Origin: Flavobacteriales bacterium
GTDB lineage: Bacteria; Bacteroidota; Bacteroidia; Flavobacteriales_D; Crocinitomicaceae
Assembly (NCBI GenBank): GCA_947475095.1
Contig: CANJLG010000024.1
Location: 1 to 38,881 of the forward strand
Direction of reading: 5' to 3'
Length of the DNA stretch: 38,881 bases
The notes under the pieces are model-generated. The model saw nothing but the letters and a program-made list of their open reading frames with translations. It did not search any database and was not told where the DNA came from. Shown in pieces: positions 7,323-15,333 of this stretch; the first letter of the stretch is position 1, and each line of letters opens with the position of its first letter. Made by a program: the position numbers and the translations under genes.

Positions 7323-8012
7323 ATGAAAAAAAATCCGATCGAAAATAACAGAGCTCAAATCTTACAAGTGTTACTTGATAAATCTGCGTTAAAACAAGAT
7401 ATTGCTGACGATGCCGAAAAAGTTTTTTCTTCTTTAAAAACTCATATTAAGAATGAATTGCTTGAATTGCAAAAGAAGATCACCGATAAACGAATTCGCT
7501 TGAGTTTCAAAGAAAAAGGTGAATTTGAAATTCATGTTTTTATAGGAAGTGATGTCTTAGTTTTTACACTACACAATAATGTCTTTAGGTTGCCGGATTC
7601 AAATGCTTTATGGGGAACATCTTATTTTAAAGAGAATGAAAATAATGGCTATTTTGGAGTAATCTATATTTATAATTTTTTAGCAGAATCATTCATTCAA
7701 AATAGATTAAACGATTCGGGTTATTTAATTGGTCGTATTTTAGTCAACCACGAACGTCATTTTATGGTGGAGGGCAAGGGAACATTGGGGCAATTGTTTC
7801 AGGATCCGCAGCAAATGGAATTAAATGATAAAATTATTGGTTTGATTGTGCAGCTTTCCTTTCATTATGCCTTAACCTTTGATTTATTAGTACCTCCATT
7901 TCATCTTATGGAGGAATTATCTGTCGCTCAAATTAACCAAATTGGAGATGAGCTAAATCTGAAAACAGCTAAGCGCTTAGGATTTAAAAGGTTGGCAGAA
8001 GATTCAGAATAA
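7323..8012 (+). CDS. Conserved-looking hypothetical protein, 229 residues
   Basis: I do not recognise this protein. It has no signal peptide or membrane segment. The N-terminal 65 residues are charged and helical (KSALKQDIADDAEKVF, then a Lys/Glu-rich stretch). The middle shows beta-rich segments (FEIHVFIGSDVLVFTLH, GYFGVIYIYNF), and the C-terminal third is helical with LSFHYALTFDLLVPPFHLMEEL. It looks like a complete cytosolic domain. The start is the first ATG after a TATCTTTG promoter element. The gene is divergent from the LTA-synthase-like gene and is followed by the tRNA-Glu promoter. Confidence 0.75.
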   Translation: MKKNPIENNRAQILQVLLDKSALKQDIADDAEKVFSSLKTHIKNELLELQKKITDKRIRLSFKEKGEFEIHVFIGSDVLVFTLHNNVFRLPDSNALWGTSYFKENENNGYFGVIYIYNFLAESFIQNRLNDSGYLIGRILVNHERHFMVEGKGTLGQLFQDPQQMELNDKIIGLIVQLSFHYALTFDLLVPPFHLMEELSVAQINQIGDELNLKTAKRLGFKRLAEDSE

Positions 8013-8035
8013 TAATAAAAAAATCATCTATTTCG

Positions 8036-8066
8036 TTTGCCATTATTGTTTTTAAGCGTATATTTG
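8036..8066 (+). promoter_or_regulatory. Promoter of tRNA-Glu and probably rpsT
   Basis: TTTG at 8036-8039, a 19 bp spacer and TATATTTG at 8059-8066 form a complete Bacteroidota housekeeping promoter. The expected start of transcription is about 8071, roughly 25 nt before the mature tRNA 5' end. Confidence 0.75.
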
Positions 8067-8095
8067 CACTCCAAAATTAACCTTTTGAATGATTT

Positions 8096-8168
8096 GGCCC
8101 ATTCATCTAGTGGTTAGGATATCAGGTTTTCATCCTGGAAACAGGAGTTCGATTCTCCTATGGGCTAC
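8096..8168 (+). tRNA. tRNA-Glu (anticodon TTC)
   Basis: A full cloverleaf can be drawn. The acceptor stem is GGCCCAT/ATGGGCT with G-U at the first pair. The D stem is ATCT/GGAT with the loop AGTGGTTA. The anticodon stem is TCAGG/CCTGG with loop TTTTCAT, giving anticodon TTC. The T stem is AGGAG/CTCCT with loop TTCGATT. The 3' CCA is not encoded (sequence after the stem is ACAAG), consistent with the cca gene at 13864-15285. A complete promoter lies just upstream and rpsT starts 60 bp downstream with no terminator between, so the two are probably co-transcribed and processed. Confidence 0.95.
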
Positions 8169-8186
8169 AAGAAATAGTTGGTTTGC

Positions 8187-8203
8187 TTTAGGGCAGACCT
8201 AAA
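8187..8203 (+). promoter_or_regulatory. Hairpin in the tRNA-Glu/rpsT intergenic leader
   Basis: TTTAGG (8187-8192) and CCTAAA (8198-8203) can form a 6 bp stem with loop GCAGA, 25 nt before the rpsT start. It is followed by an A-run rather than a T-run, so it is not an intrinsic terminator. It could be a processing signal or a translational control element for S20; function is inferred. Confidence 0.35.
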
Positions 8204-8228
8204 AAAAAAAGTTTAAAAATTAAAGATT

Positions 8229-8480
8229 ATGGCAAATCATAAATCATCAATCAAACGAATTCGTACTAACGAGGGTCGTCGGATATTGAATAAATATCAG
8301 CACAAGACAGTTAGAAATGCTGCAAAGAGATTGCGTGAATTAAAAGATCGCGTTGAGGCAGAAAAGTTATTTCCTACCGTTGTAGCGATGTTGGACAAAC
8401 TTGCTAAGCGTCATATTATTCATAAAAACAAAGCGGCAAACTTAAAATCAGGTTTACAAGTGCATATCAATGGCTTGTAA
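8229..8480 (+). CDS. rpsT: 30S ribosomal protein S20
   Basis: This 83-residue, very basic protein begins MANHKSSIKRIRTNEGRR, the S20 signature, and keeps the helical bundle ending HKNKAANLKSGLQVHINGL. S20 binds 16S rRNA early in 30S assembly. Its length is normal for the family. The gene sits between tRNA-Glu and a strong terminator at 8502-8527, so tRNA and rpsT look like one transcription unit. There is no clear Shine-Dalgarno; the leader is A-rich, as is usual in this phylum. Confidence 0.97.
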   Translation: MANHKSSIKRIRTNEGRRILNKYQHKTVRNAAKRLRELKDRVEAEKLFPTVVAMLDKLAKRHIIHKNKAANLKSGLQVHINGL

Positions 8481-8501
8481 GTATTGATTGAAAATTGAAT
8501 C

Positions 8502-8527
8502 AAAAGGGGCGAATAGCCCCTTTTTTT
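8502..8527 (+). terminator. Intrinsic terminator after rpsT
   Basis: AAAAGGGGC (8502-8510), loop GAATA and GCCCC followed by seven T (8516-8527) form a GC-rich stem with a T-tract. It ends the tRNA-Glu/rpsT unit. The T-tract runs straight into the minus-7 element of the next gene. Confidence 0.92.
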
Positions 8528-8529
8528 AT

Positions 8530-8537
8530 TAAGTTTG
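8530..8537 (+). promoter_or_regulatory. Minus-7 element for the putative porin gene
   Basis: TAAGTTTG fits TAnnTTTG and ends 6 nt before the ATG at 8544, predicting a leaderless or nearly leaderless mRNA. Any minus-33 box would fall inside the rpsT terminator hairpin, where no TTTG is present, so the call is tentative. Confidence 0.4.
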
Positions 8538-8543
8538 TTTACC

Positions 8544-10292
8544 ATGAATCATTACTTTTTAGTTTTTATTGTTTTTTTTAACCTTACTATTTTTTCTCAG
8601 AAAAATGGTAATTACGTTGAATTTGACACCTTAACTTATTTAGAAAAAACCAATGGTTCTCTGGATTCCATAGATAATCAGATTCATAGCTCAAGGATGG
8701 TATTTCCGTTAATGACCGACATGATTAATGGTTCATTTTTGAATCCCTTTTCCCTTTTATTACCTGCTGGGGGCCTTTTTCATGTTCCTGTTCAACAAAT
8801 GAACAAGCTGCAGTTTTCTGCGCTTCCTCACATTGGTGTTGCGTATGCTTTTGGTAGCCAAGGAGCACAACATTTACAATTTAATTACCATCAGGTATTT
8901 AGAAAAGATGTCGTGGTTAATTTGTCTTTAACAAATAATGCTTCTACCGGTTTCTATCGGAATTCAAATTGGAAATCTTCTTCTTACTCGCTAGGAATAG
9001 CTAAAAATTCTAACTTTTATAGTTTTTTATTTAAGGCTGGTTTTTCAGCTGAAAATCGAAATTTATCTAACGGTATTATAGCTGATTCCTTGGCTTCTTT
9101 ATATTCCTTGACACTTATTCCAGTTAAAAAAGAGGATGCATTTTCAAATTCAAGTTTCAGAAATGTACTATTAGTGAATAGTTTTAATTTGAACAACAAG
9201 GATTCTTCTCGATTCGTTGGATTGGTGGTGGAAAATAGGCTTCGCTCATTAGATCGTTATTACCATGAGTCGGGACAATTAAGCGTTTTATATCCATTAA
9301 TTCAATATGATAGCATTACGACATCTGATCATTATGGTTTAGTAGACTTACGAAATCAGGTTTGTTTTGAATTGAAGTCACGTAAAGTACTTGTACATTC
9401 AGGTATAAGTGCAAATTATTGGCGTTATTCTAATGCGGGTTTACTACGGGATACATTAGAATTGGATTTGGTTAGTACAGTCGAATTAAAACTAAGGAAT
9501 TGGGAAATTAAAAATTTTATTTTATTTAATTTATATGGTGCAAAAAATGCTTGGTCTACCATTTCCAGTGCAGTTTGGCGGAATAAAAATCATTATTTGA
9601 GTATTGAAAACAGCAATAATGCTTCTTTACCCCAGCCTTTTCAACGATTTAACCAGGCAAATAATAGTAGTTATTCACTTACTGATATTAACCTTCAGAA
9701 ATCTTACTCACTTAAAGGATTATTTGGTGAAACACTTGGGAAGCATTACCTAGCATTATCGTATAATTGGCAGGCTACTCGGCAGGTTTATGTTTTCAAT
9801 GGCCAATCGTGGCTTAATAATGTTGCCTTAAGTCAGCTTGTGCTTCACCAAATTGGTGTGAATGGCAAATTAAATTTTGGTTCAATATCGGTTCTTCCGA
9901 ACTATCTATTTACTATTATGGATAAGGAGTATAGATTTTTCCCAATGCAAATGTTATCAGCAAGAACAATCGTTAAAGGGGGTATTTTTAAAGCTAAAAA
10001 GTTAAAAGCAATTGCCGCAATAGATTTGTTTTTGTCAAGTAGTTATAAAGCCCCAAGTTTGACACCTTTCCTTACCATGATTGACTTCTCAAATTTACCG
10101 AATGTTGCTTTTCAAAAGCCAATGTTAAATGCAGGAGCTTTATTGGGCTTTGAGGTGGAAACATTTCGATTTTTTGCTCGACTCGATAATATCGCTTATT
10201 TTATTTCCAAGAGAAGTCAATTATTTCTTGAGGGATATACCATACCAACTTGGCAAATCAAGTTTGGCTTGACGTGGGATTTCTGGAATTAA
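8544..10292 (+). CDS. Putative outer-membrane beta-barrel protein (Porin_10-like)
   Basis: The 582-residue product starts with a signal peptide (MNHYFLVFIVFFNLTIFSQ). The rest is rich in alternating aromatic and polar beta strands, for example IGVAYAFGSQGAQHLQFNYH and LALSYNWQATRQVYVF, and it ends with the aromatic strand WQIKFGLTWDFWN, as expected for an outer-membrane barrel recognised by BamA. It resembles the putative porin family of Bacteroidota (Porin_10), recalled rather than searched. A TTG codon at 8535 would extend the frame by three residues, but it lies in the promoter element, so the ATG at 8544 is preferred. A bidirectional terminator separates it from sucD. Confidence 0.65.
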   Translation: MNHYFLVFIVFFNLTIFSQKNGNYVEFDTLTYLEKTNGSLDSIDNQIHSSRMVFPLMTDMINGSFLNPFSLLLPAGGLFHVPVQQMNKLQFSALPHIGVAYAFGSQGAQHLQFNYHQVFRKDVVVNLSLTNNASTGFYRNSNWKSSSYSLGIAKNSNFYSFLFKAGFSAENRNLSNGIIADSLASLYSLTLIPVKKEDAFSNSSFRNVLLVNSFNLNNKDSSRFVGLVVENRLRSLDRYYHESGQLSVLYPLIQYDSITTSDHYGLVDLRNQVCFELKSRKVLVHSGISANYWRYSNAGLLRDTLELDLVSTVELKLRNWEIKNFILFNLYGAKNAWSTISSAVWRNKNHYLSIENSNNASLPQPFQRFNQANNSSYSLTDINLQKSYSLKGLFGETLGKHYLALSYNWQATRQVYVFNGQSWLNNVALSQLVLHQIGVNGKLNFGSISVLPNYLFTIMDKEYRFFPMQMLSARTIVKGGIFKAKKLKAIAAIDLFLSSSYKAPSLTPFLTMIDFSNLPNVAFQKPMLNAGALLGFEVETFRFFARLDNIAYFISKRSQLFLEGYTIPTWQIKFGLTWDFWN

Positions 10293-10300
10293 GCACAAAA

Positions 10301-10322
10301 AAAAGCGACCGAAGTCGCTTTT
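10301..10322. terminator. Bidirectional terminator between the porin gene and sucD
   Basis: AAAAGCGAC (10301-10309), loop CGAA and GTCGCTTTT (10314-10322) form a symmetric hairpin with A- and T-runs on either side. It can stop transcription from both convergent genes. Confidence 0.9.
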
Positions 10323-10341
10323 AAATGAATCAACTATATGT

Positions 10342-11220
10342 TTAAGCGTTAATGCTTAACACCTCAGCCATTTTAGTTCCAATATGTGCTGGAGAGTCAA
10401 CGACATGAATACCACATTCTCTCATAATTCTTTTCTTTGCTTCTGCTGTATCGTCATCGCCACCAACGATAGCACCTGCGTGCCCCATTGTTCTACCTTT
10501 TGGGGCAGTTTCCCCAGCAATAAATCCTACTACTGGTTTTGTACCATGTTCTTTAATCCATCGCGCTGCATTGGCCTCCAAGTTCCCTCCAATTTCACCT
10601 ATCATAACGATTCCCTCTGTTTCCGGATCATTCATCAGGAGTTCAATTGCTTCCTTGGTGGTAGTTCCAATAATTGGATCTCCTCCGATACCGATTGCTG
10701 TTGTAATACCCATTCCTGCTTTTGCAACTTGATCTGCTGCCTCGTAGGTTAATGTACCAGACTTTGAAACAATACCAATTTTCCCTTCTTTGAATACAAA
10801 TCCAGGCATGATCCCAACTTTTGCTTGACCTGCGGTAATTACACCCGGGCAATTAGGACCGATTAATCGGCAGCTAAAGTTTTTAATGTACTCCTTTACT
10901 TTGATCATATCATTGATTGGAATTCCTTCAGTGATGCAAACAATTAGCCCTATACCACCTTCTGCTGCTTCCATAATAGCATCTGCAGCAAATGCTGGAG
11001 GCACAAAAATGATGGAGACATTTGCTCCGGTGTTCGAAACGGCTTCTTTAACGGTATTAAAAACGGGTTTATCTAAATGCGATGTTCCTCCTTTACCTGG
11101 CGTAACGCCACCCACAACGTTGGTCCCAAATTCAATCATTTGGCCGGCATGGAATGTACCTTCACTTCCCGTGAATCCTTGCACAATTACTTTTGAATTT
11201 TTATTTACTAGGACACCCAT
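10342..11220 (-). CDS. sucD: Succinyl-CoA synthetase (ADP/GDP-forming), alpha subunit
   Basis: This 292-residue protein has the CoA-binding Rossmann domain ([24 protein letters not shown]) and the ligase domain. The phosphorylated active-site histidine is in [10 protein letters not shown], His247 by my count. With the beta subunit it converts succinyl-CoA, ADP or GDP and phosphate to succinate, nucleotide triphosphate and CoA in the TCA cycle. The beta subunit gene (sucC) is not in this window, which is common in the phylum. A good promoter (TTG, 19 bp, TACTTTTG) lies upstream, so it is probably transcribed separately from the FKBP gene 69 bp away. Confidence 0.97.
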   Translation of the reverse strand: MGVLVNKNSKVIVQGFTGSEGTFHAGQMIEFGTNVVGGVTPGKGGTSHLDKPVFNTVKEAVSNTGANVSIIFVPPAFAADAIMEAAEGGIGLIVCITEGIPINDMIKVKEYIKNFSCRLIGPNCPGVITAGQAKVGIMPGFVFKEGKIGIVSKSGTLTYEAADQVAKAGMGITTAIGIGGDPIIGTTTKEAIELLMNDPETEGIVMIGEIGGNLEANAARWIKEHGTKPVVGFIAGETAPKGRTMGHAGAIVGGDDDTAEAKKRIMRECGIHVVDSPAHIGTKMAEVLSINA

Positions 11221-11247
11221 AATAGTTATATTTTAAAAATTTGAACT

Positions 11248-11277
11248 CAAAAGTAAGTAATGACTTTCGATTAGCAA
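11248..11277 (-). promoter_or_regulatory. Promoter of sucD
   Basis: On the minus strand, TTG (11277-11275), a 19 bp spacer and TACTTTTG (11255-11248) fit the Bacteroidota consensus. The ATG of sucD follows 27 nt later. Confidence 0.65.
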
Positions 11278-11289
11278 TTTATTTTATTC

Positions 11290-11733
11290 TTATTTAACAT
11301 CCCAAACCTTCAAATCATACTTAATAATTGAATTTTTTGGAATTTGTTCTAATTCGTGATTACCATAACCTAAACTTGGGGGAATTATTAAAGTCATCTC
11401 AGAACCTTTTTTAGCCATAATTAATGCTTCTTTCCACCCCATTATTAAATCTTTAACAGCAAAGCTTATCGGTTTTTTTTGGATATCAACCAGTTTACCA
11501 TTTAATAATTCTCCAGCATAGGAAATACTTACGCTATCTCCGTATTGTATCAATCTACCTGTTCCTTGCGTATTTATTTTTAGGTATAAACCAGAATCGG
11601 TACGGCTTAGTTTTATTTTTTTATTTGAGGTGTATTTGATGATACTTTGGTCGAATTCATTTAGTTCTTGTTCCGAATAGGTAGAGCAACTTACGATAAA
11701 GATAATCAAGGGCAAAAGCAGTTTGCTGTTCAT
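11290..11733 (-). CDS. FKBP-type peptidyl-prolyl isomerase lipoprotein
   Basis: This 147-residue protein starts with a lipoprotein signal whose acceptor cysteine is C16 (FIVSC). It carries one FKBP domain (about residues 55-147) with GDSVSISYAGELLNGK, the active-site-like MGWKEALIMAKKGSEMTLI and IPPSLGYGN. It probably speeds proline isomerisation in exported proteins while anchored to a membrane. Gliding-motility protein GldI belongs to the same broad family, but nothing here ties this copy to gliding. Its ATG overlaps the stop of the TraB/GumN gene (ATGA), so the two are translationally coupled. Confidence 0.88.
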   Translation of the reverse strand: MNSKLLLPLIIFIVSCSTYSEQELNEFDQSIIKYTSNKKIKLSRTDSGLYLKINTQGTGRLIQYGDSVSISYAGELLNGKLVDIQKKPISFAVKDLIMGWKEALIMAKKGSEMTLIIPPSLGYGNHELEQIPKNSIIKYDLKVWDVK

Positions 11734-12584
11734 AATTGTATTGGTTTTACTGAATATCCTTGATTTTTTAGCAAGTTTAAAAGTCCGTTTTCACCTCCTA
11801 AATGTCCGGCACCTACAGCAAATAGTACACTTTGATTTGCAGTTAATGGCATTATTTTTTTAACCCAAGCTGCATTTCTTTCATCAATGAATTTGAGATT
11901 AAAATAAGGGTCTTGGATTTCTTTCGTTAGTTCTTCATGAATTTTATTGACATCCTGCAGGAGATAGTTTTCTTGCGTGAGCTTAAAATTAGTTAGCACT
12001 TTTGATAACTCAGCTAATTCTGTCATTATTAAATTAACCTGACTTACAGCAGGAATACTATCAAACAGGGCTAATTGACTTTCAATCGTTTCCAATCCAA
12101 GCGTCATTTTTTTCTTTTTTGTCGCTAAGATCTCCTCAATTTTTATTTCTTGAGATTGAAGATGAACTGGCAATTCACTTTGTAAAATTAGCTGATAAAT
12201 AAGGAATGGCTTTGCTTTCGAAAAATTAGAAATAAACTGCTCTTTATCCATTAATAGCTGTATTTTGGCCCAACTGCACAATGTATCCATTTGCATTTCA
12301 GAGAGTTTTGTTAAAAAACTCCCTTCTTTTAGCATCAATAGATCTGGATTTATAAGTGTGTGCTGTACATCTCCTATTTCTAGGCAAACTGCATCCACTG
12401 TAGAAACTAATTTTTCTAGTTTTTTTGGAAAATAAAAATGGGCATCATCCATGAGGTGCATGGTGCCAAAGATGTATGACGCTTTCTCCTGCTCCGAGCC
12501 TTTAATCTCCCAAAGCAGTGAGGAAGAATTCGATTGTGCAAATGACAGGAATGAAAAAAAAATAGTTACAACAAGGAATTTCAT
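11730..12584 (-). CDS. TraB/GumN family protein, exported
   Basis: The 284-residue product has a signal peptide (MKFLVVTIFFSFLSFAQ) and the TraB/GumN signatures: GTMH at residues 40-43, an early conserved Glu (VCLEIGD), and near the C-terminus VGAGHLGGENGLL. The family is related to Tiki proteases, which use the GTxH and GxxH motifs to bind metal. A periplasmic metalloprotease or hydrolase is the likely role but is not proven for bacterial members. The start shares a TAATG junction with the upstream methyltransferase gene, and the end overlaps the FKBP lipoprotein gene by 4 bp. Co-expression with a foldase suggests a role in envelope protein quality control (inference). Confidence 0.85.
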   Translation of the reverse strand: MKFLVVTIFFSFLSFAQSNSSSLLWEIKGSEQEKASYIFGTMHLMDDAHFYFPKKLEKLVSTVDAVCLEIGDVQHTLINPDLLMLKEGSFLTKLSEMQMDTLCSWAKIQLLMDKEQFISNFSKAKPFLIYQLILQSELPVHLQSQEIKIEEILATKKKKMTLGLETIESQLALFDSIPAVSQVNLIMTELAELSKVLTNFKLTQENYLLQDVNKIHEELTKEIQDPYFNLKFIDERNAAWVKKIMPLTANQSVLFAVGAGHLGGENGLLNLLKNQGYSVKPIQL

Positions 12585-13312
12585 TACGTCAATATAAGTT
12601 GTGCTAGGTAGTGGTGTTCTTGGTCTTCTATTTTGGCACTCTTAAAGCCACAATTACTAGCGGCTTTGTGCAGTTTATCGTAATCAACATATAGCCAATC
12701 GAACCATGGACCTTCGATTTTTTTATAGCTCATTTTAAATTTAAATTCTCCATAATACTGTGCATTTAGATCCATCCAATACGAGCCATCTTCTTCTTCG
12801 TATAAAAATTTAACATCAGATGAGTCGCAGAGAATTTGACCGCCTGGCTTTAATAAGGATTTCGCTTTTAATAGCGTTTGCTCTAAATTTGCTAAGGTTC
12901 CTGCTATTCCAAGACCATTCATAAGCAAAAGAATTGTATCATATTGTTCTTTCGGTTGAAAGTGAAAAAAATCCACTTGATGCGCATTTATTCCAATCTC
13001 ATTTAGGTAAAGCACAGCACCAGGGGAAGTATCAATTGCGCTTACATTAAACCCGGAATCACTTAGATATCTGCTATGCGGACCGGCACAAGCACCAACA
13101 TCTAGAATCTTGCCTTTACAAAGTTGTATGGCTTTTTGTTCCAATTTAGGCATTTCTTCAAAGCTTCGAAAGAGTGTTTCAATCGGAATTATGTCATCAT
13201 CACATAAATCAGCTTTTACGATAATATCAAAAGGTTTTTTCGATTTCGTAAAATCTAAAATAGCTTGTCCAATAGGATCTTGCTCTCTAGTATTCATATT
13301 CATTAAACCCAT
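12584..13312 (-). CDS. Class I SAM-dependent methyltransferase
   Basis: This 242-residue protein has motif I of the Rossmann methyltransferases (ILDVGACAGPHS, residues 69-80), the acidic ribose-binding motif (SAIDTSP, 91-97) and the post-motif YDTILLLMNGLGIAG. The substrate is unknown. The relaxed motif with LLMNGLG resembles small-molecule methyltransferases of the Methyltransf_11/25 group. The start is ambiguous: ATGs at 13312, 13303 and 13297 are all in frame, and all overlap the end of the pRiA4b-like gene. The longest is given. The stop forms TAATG with the next gene. Confidence 0.85.
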   Translation of the reverse strand: MGLMNMNTREQDPIGQAILDFTKSKKPFDIIVKADLCDDDIIPIETLFRSFEEMPKLEQKAIQLCKGKILDVGACAGPHSRYLSDSGFNVSAIDTSPGAVLYLNEIGINAHQVDFFHFQPKEQYDTILLLMNGLGIAGTLANLEQTLLKAKSLLKPGGQILCDSSDVKFLYEEEDGSYWMDLNAQYYGEFKFKMSYKKIEGPWFDWLYVDYDKLHKAASNCGFKSAKIEDQEHHYLAQLILT

Positions 13313-13847
13313 TTAAGTCATCATCACCATAGCCATCTTCGAAATCATCATCATCCTCGAAATCATCCTCCTCTTCATTGCTATCAATTTGTCCTTCAGA
13401 AAAGAGAGTTTCATCCATAACATCTTTAGAGTTTTCCAGAGGCGCTTTTCCAACACTAAGAAGAATTGTAGGTGTTTTAGGTTCCGTTTTATCAAAACCA
13501 ATTAATTCAATCAGGAAAATCCACATCCGCATAAAGTCATAGACAAGAATGAACTTTTGGTCTGGTTCCTCCAGAAAGTTTTTGATAATCGCTTCTTTCA
13601 TGACTGCTGAAGGCTGGTCAATGGCATCATCATCATAGGACATATCCAAGAGATTAATTTCATGACCTTTATCCCAATCGTCGTTTGAAACATAAAAACT
13701 AGCGATTTCTTTTCCTTTAAATTCAAAAGCTTGTAGAATAGCATTGAAAAAGTTCTCGAAATTATCCATGTCAGAGATAAGGACATCTCTAAAAATCTCT
13801 TCTTGTTTATCGCTATCGAGTAAGACTCTAAATTTAAGTCCTGGCAT
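13287..13847 (-). CDS. pRiA4b ORF-3-like (IS1096 passenger TnpR-like) protein with acidic tail
   Basis: The N-terminal part (residues 1-130) opens LKFRVLLDSDKQEEIFRDVLI and continues with NFFNAILQAFEFKGKEIASF, typical of the plasmid pRiA4b ORF-3-like domain. The last 35 residues are almost all Asp/Glu with scattered aromatics. Despite the family name there is no sign of a transposon: no inverted repeats or transposase nearby, and the gene sits in a housekeeping operon. The function of the family is not established. It starts 16 bp after cca and overlaps the methyltransferase start. The acidic tail resembles that of the RRM protein at the head of the operon. Confidence 0.8.
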   Translation of the reverse strand: MPGLKFRVLLDSDKQEEIFRDVLISDMDNFENFFNAILQAFEFKGKEIASFYVSNDDWDKGHEINLLDMSYDDDAIDQPSAVMKEAIIKNFLEEPDQKFILVYDFMRMWIFLIELIGFDKTEPKTPTILLSVGKAPLENSKDVMDETLFSEGQIDSNEEEDDFEDDDDFEDGYGDDDLNGFNEYEY

Positions 13848-13863
13848 ATTGATTTTTATTAAT

Positions 13864-15285
13864 TTATAGCTTAGATATTTTTAATCCCAATGATTTTCCT
13901 AAAATTAGCATTTCTTCTTTAGCTTCCTCGAAATTATTTTTGATTTTTCCTTCGAGGATTGCTTCTTTAATCAAACTCTTAATTGTCCCGATTTCCATAC
14001 AAGGTTGAAGTCCAAAGGTCTTCATAATAAAATCTCCTGTAATGGGTGGTTGAAAATTTCTTATACGGTCTTTTTCTTCTACCAATTTTAATTTTTCGGC
14101 GACCAATTCAAAATTACGTTTATATTTTTTTACTTTAAAGTCATTTTTCGATGTAATATCAGCATTACATAGAATCATAAGGTCATCAATATCGTCACCT
14201 GCTTCACTTAATAAGCGACGAATAGCTGAATCGGTCACTGTGCCTTTAATGAGTGCAATCGGTCTAAGATGAAGTCGCACGAGGTTTTGTACATACTTCA
14301 TTTTATGATCCAGGGGAAGTTTAAGTTGTTTAAATATTTTAGCAACCATTTTCGCTCCTAAATCTTCGTGGCCGTGAAATGTCCAGCCAACAACTTTATC
14401 AAATCTTTTAGTGGGTGGTTTAGCGATATCATGTAATATAGCTGCCCAACGCAGCCATAAGTTATCACTAAATTCCGATAGATTATCCAATACTTCTAGG
14501 GTATGCAGGAAATTGTCTTTATGGCTTTTACCGTCAATGGTTTCTATTCCTTCCAAAGCTAGTAATTCGGGAAATATATGACCCAGTAAATTGGTAGAAC
14601 GCAGCAGCATAAACCCTCTTGAAGGTTGAGTTGATACTATAATTTTATTTAATTCTTCACTGATTCGTTCTTTTGTTATTATGTTAATTCGATCAGCATT
14701 TTTATGAATTGCCTGCAAGCAATTATGTTCTATTCTAAAGTTTAATTGTGCTGCAAAACGAATTGCTCTCATCATTCGAAGAGGATCATCATTAAAGGTT
14801 ATATCGGGATCCAAAGGTGATTTCAATACTTTATTTTCTATGTCTGAGATACCATTAAATGGGTCGACAAGTTCACCAAATTGATCTCCGAAGAGGTTTA
14901 GAGCCATTGCATTAATGGTAAAATCTCTTCTATTTTGATCATCTTGAAGGCTTCCTGCTAGAGTAGTTGGATTTCTTGACGCAGAAGCATACGATTCTTT
15001 TCGTGCCCCCACGAATTCCACATCTAAGTCTTTATATGAAAAGTGGGCTGTACCATATGTTTGAAAGATGGATACTTTTTTAACGCGCATTATTTTTGCT
15101 ATCTCACTAGCGAAGGCAGGGCCGTCACCTACAACAACAATATCGATATCTTTTGAGGGTCTTCCTAAGATTAAATCACGCACATAACCACCAATAACAT
15201 AAGCTGGAATATTATTTTCTGTAGCATATTTAGCTACTACTTTAAAAACAGGGTGCTGTAATTGCTTGGTGTAATTGCGATTCAT
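13864..15285 (-). CDS. cca: CCA-adding tRNA nucleotidyltransferase with HD domain
   Basis: The 473-residue protein has a class II polymerase-beta head (IGGYVRDLILGRPSKDIDIVV, residues 31-51, catalytic D46 and D48), the RRDFTINAM motif at 119-127 and the RNA-binding neck. A C-terminal HD hydrolase domain carries H261, H285-D286 and H304/H306. It adds or repairs the 3' CCA of tRNAs, needed here because tRNA-Glu lacks an encoded CCA. The HD domain could give phosphatase or phosphodiesterase activity. The frame extends to 15303, but MNRNYT at 15285 is a better start. It is cotranscribed with the RRM gene 48 bp upstream. A poly(A) polymerase role cannot be excluded. Confidence 0.93.
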   Translation of the reverse strand: MNRNYTKQLQHPVFKVVAKYATENNIPAYVIGGYVRDLILGRPSKDIDIVVVGDGPAFASEIAKIMRVKKVSIFQTYGTAHFSYKDLDVEFVGARKESYASASRNPTTLAGSLQDDQNRRDFTINAMALNLFGDQFGELVDPFNGISDIENKVLKSPLDPDITFNDDPLRMMRAIRFAAQLNFRIEHNCLQAIHKNADRINIITKERISEELNKIIVSTQPSRGFMLLRSTNLLGHIFPELLALEGIETIDGKSHKDNFLHTLEVLDNLSEFSDNLWLRWAAILHDIAKPPTKRFDKVVGWTFHGHEDLGAKMVAKIFKQLKLPLDHKMKYVQNLVRLHLRPIALIKGTVTDSAIRRLLSEAGDDIDDLMILCNADITSKNDFKVKKYKRNFELVAEKLKLVEEKDRIRNFQPPITGDFIMKTFGLQPCMEIGTIKSLIKEAILEGKIKNNFEEAKEEMLILGKSLGLKISKL

Positions 15286-15333
15286 TTGGCTACAAAAATA
15301 CAATTTAAGCCGAAAAGGGAGAAAACAAATGAT

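Noticed and set aside
7265..7324. Longer start of the LTA-synthase-like protein (extra 20 residues)
   Set aside because: The extension overlaps the start of the divergent gene and its promoter; the shorter form begins right before the first membrane helix.
10342..10359. Inverted repeat TTAAGC/GCTTAA at the sucD stop codon
   Set aside because: The arms lie in the last codons of sucD and its stop, the stem is AT-rich and weak, and a much better terminator is 20-40 bp away. Probably chance.
10384..11236. Plus-strand open frames across sucD
   Set aside because: They are antisense shadows of a highly conserved gene, rich in Cys, Ser and Phe, with no promoter or family match.
13313..13501. Met/Lys-rich frame inside the pRiA4b-like gene
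   Set aside because: It is a frame-shifted reading of the Asp/Glu-coding repeat (GAT/GAA runs) and not a plausible protein.
13287..13847. Possible insertion sequence, from the IS1096 passenger family name
   Set aside because: No transposase, terminal inverted repeats or target duplication are visible, and the gene is embedded in a tight operon with cca.
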